Origin: Demequina lignilytica
GTDB taxonomy: Bacteria > Actinomycetota > Actinomycetes > Actinomycetales > Demequinaceae
DNA length: 64,000 nt
Assembly: GCF_030418305.1 (NCBI RefSeq)
Contig: NZ_JAUHPX010000003.1
Span: 310,001-374,000, forward strand
Reading direction: 5' to 3'
The position numbers were made by a program, and so were the translations under genes. This document shows, piece by piece, positions 1 through 10,459 of the stretch (positions are counted from its first letter, which is position 1; each line of letters begins with the position of its first letter). The notes below the pieces were generated by a model. That model had not been told where the DNA came from, did not search any database, and was given only the letters and a program-made list of their open reading frames with translations.

Positions 1-677
1 TCGACGTGGTCTGCCAGTTCGAGGGCGACCAGCACAGCCCGCTGCGACTCCTGCGGGCGCTCAAGAACCGCTTCGGCTCGGTCGACGAGGTGGGCTGCTT
101 CCAGCTGGTCGACTCCGGCATCGAGTCCGTCGCGGACCCGAGCGGGCTGTTCCTGTCGCACGAGTCGGAGCCGGTGCCCGGCACCTGCCCGACCATCACG
201 CTCGACGGCAAGCGGCCGCTGCCGGCGGAGATCCAGGCGCTGGTGGCTCCGAGCGCGCTGTCGAACCCGCGCCGGGCCACCTCGGGGGTCGACTCGTCGC
301 GCGTCGCCATGCTCCTGGCGGTGCTGCACCGGCGCGTGGGCGTCGCTCTCGCGGCCGACGACGTCTACGTCTCGACCGTGGGAGGCGCCCGGGTCATCGA
401 GCCGGCGGCGGACGTGGCGCTGGCGCTCGCCCTCGCCTCGGCTCGCGCCGACCGTCCCGTGCGGGCCGGCTGGGCCGCCGTGGGGGAGGTGGCGCTCTCC
501 GGTGCGGTGCGTCCGGTCGCGGCCACGGCGCAGCGCGTCGCCGAGGCTGCCAGGCTCGGCTTCACCGACGTGGTGGTGCCGGCCAAGGTCGACGCCGGGC
601 GTCTCGCGGCGGGGATCCGGCTCCACCCGGTGGGCTCCGTCGCCGAGGCGGTCGCGCTCGCGATCCCCGGGGAGTGA
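1..677 (+). CDS. radA: DNA repair protein RadA/Sms, C-terminal part (5' truncated by window)
   Basis: This is the C-terminal part of RadA, a RecA-like ATPase that helps branch migration and processing of recombination intermediates. The reading frame is open from base 3 and ends at the TGA at 675-677. The family-specific KNRFG motif is visible near the start, followed by the conserved stretch around EVGCFQL. After a short linker comes the Lon-protease-like domain that closes RadA proteins (roughly the last 150 residues, Ala/Val-rich with VGGARVIEPAADVALALALA). The zinc finger and Walker A region must lie upstream of the window. The next gene is on the opposite strand and ends at 705, so the two are convergent with only a short gap. 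The assignment rests on the KNRFG motif plus the Lon-like tail and is secure. Confidence 0.93.
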   Translation, partial: DVVCQFEGDQHSPLRLLRALKNRFGSVDEVGCFQLVDSGIESVADPSGLFLSHESEPVPGTCPTITLDGKRPLPAEIQALVAPSALSNPRRATSGVDSSRVAMLLAVLHRRVGVALAADDVYVSTVGGARVIEPAADVALALALASARADRPVRAGWAAVGEVALSGAVRPVAATAQRVAEAARLGFTDVVVPAKVDAGRLAAGIRLHPVGSVAEAVALAIPGE

Positions 678-704
678 GACCCGCCGCGCGGGGCAGGGGC
701 GCCG

Positions 705-1334
705 CTACCCGATCTGGAACTGGAGCCGCTCGGCGGTGATCCCCTGCACGGTCAGCTCGGCGTAGTAGTAGCCGGGCTGCGGCACGTCGTTCGAGCTGCC
801 GCAGCCCTCGAAGGACCACTCGCGGGGCCAGGCCACCGACGTCGTCTCCTCGGCGCCCGGCTGCAGCAGCCAGCTCGTGTCCAGGATCGCGGCGGTCGCG
901 TCGCAGTCGGTCGACATCCACACGCGGGTGTCGCCGGACGTGATCAGCAGGGACGTGTCGACCGTGCCGTCGAGCAGGCACTCGACGGTGCCGATCTGGG
1001 TCAGCGTCACGGGGAACGTGACGGCATCGGCGGACACGTCGGGCGTCCCGAGCGCCACCGCGACGTCGGTGGCGGTGCAGTCGGCGATCGCGGCGGGCTC
1101 GGCGCTCGTGCTGGTGGTCACGGTCGGGGACGGGGAGGCGCTCGGCGCGGCGGTCGCCGTCGGGGACGGGGTGGCGCTCGGCGCGGCGGTGTCGGCGCCG
1201 CTCGAGGTGATCGCGCGGATCGCGAGCCAGGTCACGGCGACGATGACGATCAGCGCGAACGCGACGACGATCCGTCGGCGCCGGTACACCTCCGGCGGCA
1301 GCCGCCGCGGCGCCTGGGGCACCTGATCCATCAC
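705..1334 (-). CDS. Membrane-anchored secreted protein, unknown function
   Basis: A 209-residue protein that I do not recognise. A basic N-terminus (RRLPPEVYRRRR) is followed by one hydrophobic segment (about residues 20-43), which looks like an uncleaved membrane anchor. Next comes a Ser/Pro/Thr/Ala-rich low-complexity stretch (about 45-80) typical of actinobacterial cell-wall spacers. An extracellular domain follows, with four cysteines that could form disulfides and a C-terminal part rich in Trp, Tyr and beta-prone residues (PGYYYAELTVQG). A GGAGG sequence lies 6 bases before the first of two consecutive ATG codons, so the start is good to within one codon. It is divergent from mutY; only 56 bases separate the starts, so the promoters must be compact. 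The function is unknown and a cell-envelope location is inferred. Confidence 0.75.
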   Translation of the reverse strand: MMDQVPQAPRRLPPEVYRRRRIVVAFALIVIVAVTWLAIRAITSSGADTAAPSATPSPTATAAPSASPSPTVTTSTSAEPAAIADCTATDVAVALGTPDVSADAVTFPVTLTQIGTVECLLDGTVDTSLLITSGDTRVWMSTDCDATAAILDTSWLLQPGAEETTSVAWPREWSFEGCGSSNDVPQPGYYYAELTVQGITAERLQFQIG

Positions 1335-1390
1335 TCACCTCCGGACTCTGCGTCTACCGTAACCGCGCCCGGGACCGGGAGAATGGCGGC

Positions 1391-2296
1391 ATGCCGCACG
1401 AATCCGAGTCCGCCGCCGCGCGCGATGCGCGCATGGTCGCCGCGGTCCTTGAATGGTTCGCCCAGGCCGGCCGCGACCTGCCGTGGCGCGGGGGCTCGGC
1501 GACCCCATGGGGGGTGCTCGTCAGCGAGATCATGCTGCAGCAGACCCCCGTGGTCCGAGTCGAGCCGGTGTGGCGCGAGTGGATGGCCCGCTGGCCCGCC
1601 CCCGTGGACCTCGCCGCAGCCGAGCAGGCCGACGCGGTCCGAGCCTGGGGGCGGCTCGGCTACCCGCGGCGGGCCAAGCGGCTGTGGGAGTGCGCCGGCG
1701 CTCTCGTCGATCGGCACGGCGGCGTGGTGCCCCGCACCTACGAGGAGCTCGTGGCGCTGCCCGGGATCGGCGACTACACCGCCGCCGCCGTGGTGGCCTT
1801 CGCGCACGGCGGGCGGTCGGTGGTGCTCGACACCAACGTCAGGCGGGTGATCGGCCGCGCGTGGCACGGGCGCGCCCTGCCGGCCGCGCATCAGACGGTG
1901 GGCGAGCGGGCGCATGCGGCGTCGCTGGTGCCACGGGACGATGCGGGGGCGGCCGAGTGGGCCGTCGCCTCGATGGAGCTGGGCGCGCTGGTGTGCACCG
2001 CCCGGGTGGCGCGGTGCGACGAGTGCCCGCTGGCCCGGGAGTGCGCGTGGCTAGCACAGGGGCGGCCCGGGCTGGACCTGGCTCCGCGCCGGACGCAGCC
2101 ATGGCACGGCACGGACCGCCAGGTCCGCGGCCGGGTGATGGCGCTGCTGCGCGCCGCATCGTCCCCCGTCAACGTCACGGGCCACGCGACCCTCGAGGAC
2201 GTCGAGCCCGGCCAGCTCGACCGCTGCCTCGAGGGCCTGCTCGCGGACGGGCTCATCCGGCTCGACGACGCCGACCGCGGCACCTACACGCTGTGA
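1391..2296 (+). CDS. mutY: A/G-specific adenine DNA glycosylase MutY
   Basis: Removes adenine mispaired with 8-oxoguanine. The 301-residue protein has the catalytic Glu at about residue 46 in SEIMLQQT, the helix-hairpin-helix LPGIGDYTA at 123-131, and the catalytic Asp147 in VLDTNVRRV. The four-cysteine 4Fe-4S loop follows the family spacing (C-x6-C-x2-C-x5-C in CTARVARCDECPLAREC). The C-terminal 8-oxoG-recognition domain is short, as in actinobacterial MutY. A GGGAG sequence precedes the ATG at 1391. The gene carries two exact copies of the repeated 10-mer, forward at 1936-1945 and reverse at 2155-2164. Transcription is convergent with the aldo/keto reductase, whose stop lies 20 bases beyond. 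The assignment is certain at family level. Confidence 0.95.
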   Translation: MPHESESAAARDARMVAAVLEWFAQAGRDLPWRGGSATPWGVLVSEIMLQQTPVVRVEPVWREWMARWPAPVDLAAAEQADAVRAWGRLGYPRRAKRLWECAGALVDRHGGVVPRTYEELVALPGIGDYTAAAVVAFAHGGRSVVLDTNVRRVIGRAWHGRALPAAHQTVGERAHAASLVPRDDAGAAEWAVASMELGALVCTARVARCDECPLARECAWLAQGRPGLDLAPRRTQPWHGTDRQVRGRVMALLRAASSPVNVTGHATLEDVEPGQLDRCLEGLLADGLIRLDDADRGTYTL

Positions 2297-2315
2297 CCGG
2301 CCCCGCGCATCGTCG

Positions 2316-3329
2316 CTAGGCGTAGTACGTGCCGTGCACCGCGTGCGGCTCGATGGCGGCGATCTCCGCCTCCGTGAGCTCGGGGAAGTCGAGGGCCGCC
2401 ACGTTCGCCTTCAGCTGCGCGACCGAGGAGGCGCCCACCAGGGCCGAGGTGACACGGCCGCCGCGCAGCACCCACTGCAACGCGAGCTGGGCGAGCGACT
2501 GGCCGCGACCGGCTGCGATCTCGTTGAGCGCGGAGGTCCGCGCGAGGTAGGTCTCGGTGACCTGCTCCTCGTGCAGGAACTGCGAGTGGGTGATCCGCGA
2601 GCCCGCGGGGATGCCCGTCAGGTAGCGGTCCGTGAGCATGCCCTGCGCGAGGGGGGAGAACACGATCGAGCCGGCGCCCACCTGATCGAGCGCGTCGAGC
2701 AGGCCGTCCTCGGGGGTGCGCTCGTACATCGAGTACTTGAACTGGTGGATGAGCAGCGGGGTGCCGAGCTCGGCCAGGATCCGGGCGGCCTCCTCGGTCT
2801 CCGCCGGGCCGTAGTTCGAGATGCCCGCGTACAGCGCCTTGCCCGAGCGCACGGCCTGGTCGAGCGCCATCATCGACTCCTCGATGGGCGTGTCGGGGTC
2901 CGGGCGGTGGTGGTAGAAGACGTCGACGTAGTCGAGGCCCATCCGCGACAGGGACGCGTCGAGGCTGCTCAGGAGGTACTTGCGCGAACCCCACTCGCCG
3001 TAGGGCCCCGGGTGCATGTAGTAGCCGGCCTTGGTGGAGACGATGATCTCGTCGCGGTACGGAGCGAGGTCGCGCGCGAAGATCCCGCCGAAGTTGGTCT
3101 CCGCGCTCCCCGGCGGAGGCCCGTAGTTGTTCGCCAGGTCGAAGTGCGTGATCCCCATGTCGAAGGCCGCGAGGATGATCCCCCGCTGGCGGTCGAGCGG
3201 ATGGTGCCCGCCGAAGTTCTGCCACAGGCCCAGGCTGATGCGCGGGAGGCGGAGCCCCCACCGCCCGCAGCGGGGGTAGTCCATGGAGTCGTAGCGGGCG
3301 GCTTCGGCAGCGTACGGATCGTTGGTCAT
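2316..3329 (-). CDS. Aldo/keto reductase (YghZ / L-glyceraldehyde-3-phosphate reductase-like)
   Basis: A 337-residue NADPH-dependent aldo/keto reductase. It has the AKR fold landmarks: DLANNYG containing catalytic Asp/Tyr, the Lys in STKAGYY, the His in YHHRPD, and a C-terminal cofactor-binding part with LVGASS. The tryptophan- and glycine-rich opening (GLWQNFGGHHPLDRQ) is typical of the YghZ branch, which reduces L-glyceraldehyde 3-phosphate and methylglyoxal-like aldehydes; the exact substrate cannot be read from sequence. I place the start at the ATG at 3329. A -10-like TAGTCT ends 7 bases before it, which suggests a leaderless transcript; the longer frame upstream has no such support. It follows the lipoprotein gene on the same strand with a 10-base gap but appears to have its own promoter. 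Confidence 0.9.
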   Translation of the reverse strand: MTNDPYAAEAARYDSMDYPRCGRWGLRLPRISLGLWQNFGGHHPLDRQRGIILAAFDMGITHFDLANNYGPPPGSAETNFGGIFARDLAPYRDEIIVSTKAGYYMHPGPYGEWGSRKYLLSSLDASLSRMGLDYVDVFYHHRPDPDTPIEESMMALDQAVRSGKALYAGISNYGPAETEEAARILAELGTPLLIHQFKYSMYERTPEDGLLDALDQVGAGSIVFSPLAQGMLTDRYLTGIPAGSRITHSQFLHEEQVTETYLARTSALNEIAAGRGQSLAQLALQWVLRGGRVTSALVGASSVAQLKANVAALDFPELTEAEIAAIEPHAVHGTYYA

Positions 3330-3339
3330 GCCTGCCAGA

Positions 3340-4479
3340 CTACGGGTCCACGCCCCGCAGCAGGGCGTCCGTGGCCTGCTCGAGATACCGCCAGCCCGAC
3401 TCGTCCTCGACCGCCGGGGCCTCGCCCGGGACGTAGACGTCGAGCAGCGCGGCCTTGCCCTGCCCCTCCGTGACCACCAGGAGCATCCCGTGGTACGGAT
3501 CGCCGCCGTAGACCTGCGCATAGCGGGCGGACACCGCGGTCGCGCCGCGCCACTCCTCGACCTCGCGCGCCGCCACGTCGTCCAGCACCGTGATGCCGTC
3601 GCCGGTGAACTCCTCGTCGACCACGGCATGGAACACGTCGACCGCGTCCTGCGAGCTCGCGGGCACCTCGTACGCCACCACCGTGAGGTCCTCGAAGTAG
3701 TCGGACGCGGCGCGCGCGAACGGGTAGCCGTCGCGGCTGGTCGCCTCGTTCACGATCGTCATCGACGGCAGGAAGGACACGGAGAAGTCGTCGAAGTCCG
3801 CCTCCGCGACCCGGTCCTCCATCGCGATGTACGCGTCGCAGAAGTCTTCGCTGCCCGTCTCGTAGCCGATCCACAGCGCCTGCGTCCGGGCGAAGGGGTC
3901 GCCGTGGGCGCCGGCGTCGAACCAGCCGGTCTCGTCGAGGTAGGACAGGTCGACGAGCGAGCTCAGCATCGCGTCCACATCCTCGGGGGACACGCTGACC
4001 GTGTAGCCGCCGTCCTCCACGGCGCCGACGAAGATCCCGGCCCTGCAGTCGGCCTGCAGCTCCTCGCCCACGTCGATGCGCGCCTCGAGCCCCTCCAGCA
4101 GGGAGACGTGGTGCGCCCACTCGTGCGCGGCGACCAGCATCGCCGGGCCCGGGGAGTCCTGCGAGTCGGACAGCCCCTCGAGCAGGTCGAGGTTGAGCGC
4201 GATCGACCGGTCCGCGCCGCAGTAGAACGAGTTGTCGATGTACAGCTCCGGCGGGATCTCGCAGGCGTTCGCCGCCAGCGGGAGGTCGGCCTCGCGGTAG
4301 AGGTCGACCGTGGGGGACGTGTAGTCCGGCACCCGCGCGGTCCAGAAGGTGTCCAGCGCGTCGACGGTGTCGCGGGTGACGGCCTCGGTGCCCGGCGCGT
4401 CGTCGTCCGCGGGGCCGCCGGAGCACGCCGCCAGCAGCAGGGCCGCGGCGGCGGGGAGGGTCCAGGCCGTCACACGCAC
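3340..4479 (-). CDS. Lipoprotein with YpfJ-type neutral zinc metallopeptidase domain
   Basis: A 379-residue predicted lipoprotein. The signal sequence ends in LLLAACSG, giving a lipobox cysteine at about residue 19. The body shows the zinc-binding HEWAHH (HExxH) motif near residue 117 and the downstream ELQADC motif that supplies the third ligand in the YpfJ/zinc-peptidase family. The mature domain is therefore predicted to sit outside the membrane. The rest is acidic and Tyr/Asp-rich with no extra recognisable domain. The start is GTG at 4479, preceded 7 bases upstream by TACCCT, consistent with a leaderless message; no Shine-Dalgarno sequence is visible. Proteolytic activity of this family has not been firmly shown, so the function is inferred from the metal motif. 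Confidence 0.85.
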   Translation of the reverse strand: MRVTAWTLPAAAALLLAACSGGPADDDAPGTEAVTRDTVDALDTFWTARVPDYTSPTVDLYREADLPLAANACEIPPELYIDNSFYCGADRSIALNLDLLEGLSDSQDSPGPAMLVAAHEWAHHVSLLEGLEARIDVGEELQADCRAGIFVGAVEDGGYTVSVSPEDVDAMLSSLVDLSYLDETGWFDAGAHGDPFARTQALWIGYETGSEDFCDAYIAMEDRVAEADFDDFSVSFLPSMTIVNEATSRDGYPFARAASDYFEDLTVVAYEVPASSQDAVDVFHAVVDEEFTGDGITVLDDVAAREVEEWRGATAVSARYAQVYGGDPYHGMLLVVTEGQGKAALLDVYVPGEAPAVEDESGWRYLEQATDALLRGVDP

Positions 4480-4775
4480 GCAGATCAGGGTACGTCCGAT
4501 TTGTAGGAGTTCGGGCCGATGTGACGGGTGCCACGTCCTCCACCCCCGTCCGACCGGCGCCCGCCGCCCGCCCCCGCATCGTCCGACCGCCCGCGGCCCA
4601 CCCCCGCCGGGACGCTCAGTACTGCGGCGCCGGCCCCGTGGCGCCGCCCGGGACGCTCATGACCGGAGCCCACCCCCGCATCGTCCCGCCGCCCGCCCGG
4701 CACGACGAAGGCCCGGCCCACCCTCGCGGGTGAGCCGGGCCTCGTCTGCGTTCCAAGCCTGGGAGGGGCGGAGCG
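4480..4775. other. Intergenic region with two motif copies and short GC-rich repeats
   Basis: A 296-base gap between clpC and the lipoprotein gene, with no credible small gene. It holds two reverse-strand copies of the 10-mer (4575-4584 and 4677-4686), each preceded by the same CCCACCCCCGC or CCCGCCCCCGC context. The phrase GGGACGCTCA occurs twice, near 4610 and 4650. The clpC terminator lies at its right edge. The repeated phrases make it look like internally duplicated low-constraint DNA. Confidence 0.6.
4704..4746 (-). terminator. Rho-independent-type hairpin downstream of clpC
   Basis: A long GC-rich inverted repeat: GACGAAGGCCCGGC on the left pairs with GCCGGGCCTCGTC on the right around a short loop, with one bulged base and one mismatch. 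It starts about 30 bases after the clpC stop on the minus strand. There is no clear T-tract, as is common in actinobacteria. Confidence 0.75.
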
Positions 4776-7289
<2,514 letters not shown>

Positions 7290-7517
7290 GTCACCCTCCC
7301 TTGAATCGTCCGGCCGGGGCCGGGGGTCGCGGCGACAGCTCCGCCGCGGTGTCTCCAGGCTAACCACGGGCATGGGGCCGGTCTGCCCGATTTCGCCAGG
7401 GGCGTGACGATGGTTACCGCGGCGAAACATCGTGCGATCGGTACTGGTCGTCCCGTGGGGGGACGATGCGCGGCCCCAGCAGTGCTGAGTGTCCCGGTAG
7501 GAGGGGGAGGGGCGGCG

Positions 7518-7943
7518 TCAGGCCTCGAGGAGGATGGTCACCGGGCCGTCGTTCACCAGCTCGACCTTCATGTCCGCGCCGAAGATCCCCGTGCCGACGG
7601 TGAGCCCGTTCTCACGCAGCTTCTCGACCACCTGCGCGACCAGCGGTTCGGCGACCGGGCCCGGCGCCGCCTGGTTCCAGGTGGGGCGGCGGCCCTTGCG
7701 GGAGTCGGCGTAGAGCGTGAACTGCGACACCACGATGATCGGGGCGTCGACATCCGCCGCGCTCCGCTCGTCGTCGAGGATCCGCAGGTCCGCGATCTTG
7801 CGGGCGATGGTCGCCACCTGGTCGGGTCCGTCGCCGTGCGTGACGCCGACCAGCGCGAGGATCCCCTGCCGGTCGAACGATGCGGTGACGGTTCCGTCGA
7901 CCGTGACCGACGCGCGCGAGGCGCGCTGGAGGACCGCCTTCAC
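7518..7943 (-). CDS. dtd: D-aminoacyl-tRNA deacylase
   Basis: Hydrolyses D-aminoacyl-tRNAs (and Gly-tRNA-Ala), so it protects translation from D-amino acids. The 141-residue protein has both family signatures, SQFTLYAD (about residue 78) and NDGPVTI near the C-terminus (about 131), which carries the cross-subunit Gly-Pro motif of DTD. The length is standard. The start is GTG at 7943. It lies 7 bases after the DUF2516 gene, which itself abuts the PIN-toxin gene. Reading on the minus strand, the order antitoxin-toxin-DUF2516-dtd could therefore be one transcription unit. Confidence 0.95.
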   Translation of the reverse strand: MKAVLQRASRASVTVDGTVTASFDRQGILALVGVTHGDGPDQVATIARKIADLRILDDERSAADVDAPIIVVSQFTLYADSRKGRRPTWNQAAPGPVAEPLVAQVVEKLRENGLTVGTGIFGADMKVELVNDGPVTILLEA

Positions 7944-7950
7944 CCGGCGC

Positions 7951-8316
7951 TCACCAGCCGCCGGTGGAGCGGCCGCGCGAGCCGCCCGAGCCGCCGGTGG
8001 CCGGGCCGAGCTTGGGCTTCACGCCCACGAGGTAGACGATGATGGCGACCGAGGCCGCGAGGCCGCCGATCCAGAACACGCCGCCGCCGCTGGCGCCGAA
8101 GATGTTGAGGATCGGGAGCGCGGGCAGGGAGATGAATGCGATCGCGGTGGCGACCGCGAGGATCGCGACCCAGACCATCTTCGAGAGCTTGCCCGCGGAG
8201 GAGAAGGACCCGTCGGAGTGGCGGATCGCGTCGATCAGCGCCCAGATGCCGCCCGCGAGGACCGCGGCGGACAGCGCCCAGTTGATCAGTTCCTGAAGGA
8301 AGCCCAGCATGGGCAC
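7951..8316 (-). CDS. DUF2516-family small membrane protein
   Basis: A 121-residue protein with three hydrophobic segments (about residues 5-28, 45-63 and 78-98) and a Gly/Ser/Arg-rich C-terminal tail. The pattern, including the charged [11 protein letters not shown] loop after the first segment, matches the actinobacterial DUF2516 family, whose function is unknown. The stop is 7 bases from the dtd start, and the start is immediately next to the stop of the PIN-domain gene (8317), so co-transcription is likely. A second ATG two codons in (8310) is an equally possible start. Confidence 0.82.
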   Translation of the reverse strand: MPMLGFLQELINWALSAAVLAGGIWALIDAIRHSDGSFSSAGKLSKMVWVAILAVATAIAFISLPALPILNIFGASGGGVFWIGGLAASVAIIVYLVGVKPKLGPATGGSGGSRGRSTGGW

Positions 8317-8748
8317 CTACGCTAGCGCAGGCGGCAGCACCCGGAGCCCCTCCGCGCGGCCCGCGGTCGCAAGCCGGCGGTCCCAGGCGACGAACAGCGG
8401 CCTCGCCTCCGCCAGCAGCAGCGCGCTCACGAGATGGATGGCGTCACCGGCGCGCAGCGGCCTGCGGTCGACCAGCTCGGCGGCGCGGTCGGTCACCGCC
8501 CCGACCACCTCGACCTTCGCGAGCCCGGGCCACAGCTCGGCCCAGCGGTCACGTGCCTGGGCTGCGGGAGCGGCGTCGATCCGGCCGATCCGCTCGGCGG
8601 ACGCGAGCACGGAGCGGACCTCCGCATCGGCGATCCGCGAGGTGACCAGGGCGTCGGCGCCCTTCCACACGGCGACCGCGAGGTCGGAGCCGGTCTCGAG
8701 GACGCAGAGCTTCAGCAGGGCCGAGGTGTCGAGGTAGACCAGTGACAT
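8317..8748 (-). CDS. PIN-domain ribonuclease toxin (VapC family)
   Basis: A 143-residue PIN-domain protein, predicted to be the toxin of a type II toxin-antitoxin pair that cleaves RNA in a metal-dependent way. The acidic residues expected for the active site are present: Asp7 in YLDTSALLK, Glu43 in DAEVRS, Asp102 in LRAGDAIHL and Asp123 in AWDRRL. It starts 2 bases after the antitoxin stop and ends exactly where the DUF2516 gene begins. The complete catalytic set suggests it is active. The target RNA cannot be predicted. Confidence 0.9.
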   Translation of the reverse strand: MSLVYLDTSALLKLCVLETGSDLAVAVWKGADALVTSRIADAEVRSVLASAERIGRIDAAPAAQARDRWAELWPGLAKVEVVGAVTDRAAELVDRRPLRAGDAIHLVSALLLAEARPLFVAWDRRLATAGRAEGLRVLPPALA

Positions 8749-8750
8749 CG

Positions 8751-9011
8751 CTACCTGCGCAGGCGTCCGAGCAGGCTGGACAGCGCGTCCTTGGCGGCCT
8801 CCGCCTGCGGCAGGCGGGGCACCGCGCGCTCGTCGGCGGGGACCGCGATCACACCGTCGGCGGCGAGGCGCTCCATGAGCGGCGCCGAGTCGACGCCGCC
8901 GAGCCGGGCCACGGCGATCCCGTCCTCGGTGATGACCACGTCCTCGCCCCCACGCGCCGCTGCGAGGGCCTCCTCGATGCGCGAGCCGAGCTCGCCTGCG
9001 GGAATCTCCAC
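8751..9011 (-). CDS. Phd/YefM-type antitoxin partner of the PIN toxin
   Basis: An 86-residue protein starting at GTG 9011. The N-terminal part (VEIPAGELGSRIEEALA, then GEDVVITEDGIAVARL) is the Phd/YefM fold, which binds DNA and autoregulates. The C-terminal, more charged part would wrap the toxin. The frame continues further upstream, but TACGGT ends 6 bases before this GTG, so a leaderless start here is the most economical reading. It is translationally close to the toxin gene (2-base gap). No obvious palindromic operator was seen at the promoter. Confidence 0.85.
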   Translation of the reverse strand: MEIPAGELGSRIEEALAAARGGEDVVITEDGIAVARLGGVDSAPLMERLAADGVIAVPADERAVPRLPQAEAAKDALSSLLGRLRR

Positions 9012-9162
9012 GCCCTCACCGTAACGCCGGCGCGCTCGGATTGCCGGGAGCGCGCCGCGCGCATCGTCCCGGGCTGGCCGCTCGCGCTCCCCACCCCGAT
9101 GGACTCTCGGTGCTCGGAACCGGCTGTTCCTGTGCACCCAGCGTCCATTTCGCGGATGTGGG

Positions 9163-9204
9163 GTGGGCGAGGGGCTGTGTGGAGTGGGCGAGGGGCGGCG
9201 TGGA
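9163..9204. repeat. 21-bp tandem repeat, two copies
   Basis: Two adjacent 21-base units beginning GTGGGCGAGGGGC (9163-9183 and 9184-9204) differ at two positions. A partial third GTGGGCGCGG-like phrase follows near 9216. It lies in the 283-base gap between the antitoxin gene and ygfZ, which also holds two copies of the 10-mer (9060-9069 reverse, 9268-9277 forward). No gene is seen in this gap. Confidence 0.6.
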
Positions 9205-9294
9205 GCTCGCGCGTGGGGTGGGCGCGGCGCGCCACTGCGGGAGCGCCGACCGGGAGCCGGTCCCGAGGGACGATGCGCGCGCCGGCAGGGTCCC

Positions 9295-10434
9295 TCAGTC
9301 GGGCAGGTCGCCGCCGTCCGCCGCGCAGCCCTTGCCCATCAGCAGCCCCTTCATGGTGGGCCCCACCTTCGGGGGCCGGTCGGCGGAGAAGCCGTCCGCG
9401 TTCACGATCAGCTCCTGCGCCGCGGCGACCCGGCCGCCGTCGGTCGGCACGGTGAGCGTCATCGACGGGTCGACCGAGCGCTTGAGCACGGCGAGCGCGA
9501 TGGGACCCAGCTCGTGGTGGCGGGCGGCTGAGGTCACGTGGCCGACCACCGCACCGTCCCTCCCGAGCACGTCCGCGCCGGCCGCGGGGATCTCGTGCGA
9601 GGAGCCGTCGAGGTGGAGCAGCGTGAGGCGCCGGGGAGGCCGGCCCACGTTGTGGACCTTCGCGACCGTCTCCTGCCCGCGGTAGCAGCCCTTGTGGAGG
9701 TGGACCGCGGTGCGGAGCCAGTCGAGCTCGTGCGGCAGGGTGGTGGCGTCGATCTCGGCGGCGGCGCGGGGACGATGCGCGGCGATCCTGATCGCCTCGG
9801 TCGCCCAGGTGCCCGCGAGCGTCCAGCCGGCGTCGAGCCGTGCCTGGATCTCATCTGCGAGCGAGTCCCGGGGCACGAGCACCAGCCGCCAGGCCCGCGT
9901 GGCACCGGGGTGATCTGCGGGAGAGGCGGCATAGGTGGTGCCGCCCGCGGCGATGTGAGGCCACGGGTCCACCCAGGTGACGGGCTCGCCGTCGGCGGCG
10001 GGGCGCGACACGGCCTCGCCGATCGCCGCCCAGGCCCTCGTCGCATCGTCCACCTCGACGCGCAGCATGAAGCGCATGCGGTCGAGGAACGTGGCGAGCG
10101 CGGGTGCGGACTCGGTGAGCAGCCAGGCGGTGGTGCCGTCGTCGATCAGACCGGCGACGTGCTCGATGCGGCCCTGCGGCGACAGGATCATGATCTCGGT
10201 GGAGACGCCGGGCGCGAGCGCCGCGACCTCCTGCGTGCACAGCGAGTTGAGCCAGCTCAGGCGGTCCGGGCCGGTCACCGTCACGACTCCGAGGTGCGAC
10301 TGGTCGACCACCGCGCGGCCTGCCTCGAGCGCGCGCTGCTCGGCCGTCGGGTCGCCGTAGTGCCAGGCGACGCCGGCGTCGGGTCCCTCCGCGGGGACCG
10401 CGCCGTGCCGCGCGAGGGTCGGTGAGATGCTCAT
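9295..10434 (-). CDS. ygfZ: Folate-binding protein YgfZ (Fe-S cluster maintenance)
   Basis: A 379-residue protein of the GcvT/YgfZ family, which supports repair or assembly of certain iron-sulfur enzymes using folate. The diagnostic KGCYxGQE motif is present as HKGCYRGQETVAK at about residue 250. The N-terminal folate-binding fold is recognisable by VTGPDRLSWLNSLCTQ. It is shorter than the aminomethyltransferase GcvT and carries the YgfZ cysteine motif, so it is not glycine-cleavage T protein. Two 10-mer copies lie inside (9770-9779 forward, 10042-10051 reverse). The upstream gene is nitrobindin-like on the same strand, a frequent actinobacterial pairing. Confidence 0.93.
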   Translation of the reverse strand: MSISPTLARHGAVPAEGPDAGVAWHYGDPTAEQRALEAGRAVVDQSHLGVVTVTGPDRLSWLNSLCTQEVAALAPGVSTEIMILSPQGRIEHVAGLIDDGTTAWLLTESAPALATFLDRMRFMLRVEVDDATRAWAAIGEAVSRPAADGEPVTWVDPWPHIAAGGTTYAASPADHPGATRAWRLVLVPRDSLADEIQARLDAGWTLAGTWATEAIRIAAHRPRAAAEIDATTLPHELDWLRTAVHLHKGCYRGQETVAKVHNVGRPPRRLTLLHLDGSSHEIPAAGADVLGRDGAVVGHVTSAARHHELGPIALAVLKRSVDPSMTLTVPTDGGRVAAAQELIVNADGFSADRPPKVGPTMKGLLMGKGCAADGGDLPD

Positions 10435-10459
10435 GTGCGGTGAACGCGCGGGGACGCTC

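Noticed and set aside
3330..3629. 100-residue N-terminal extension of the aldo/keto reductase
   Set aside because: It overlaps the coding end of the lipoprotein gene, reads as Arg/Ser low complexity, and the family start is at 3329.
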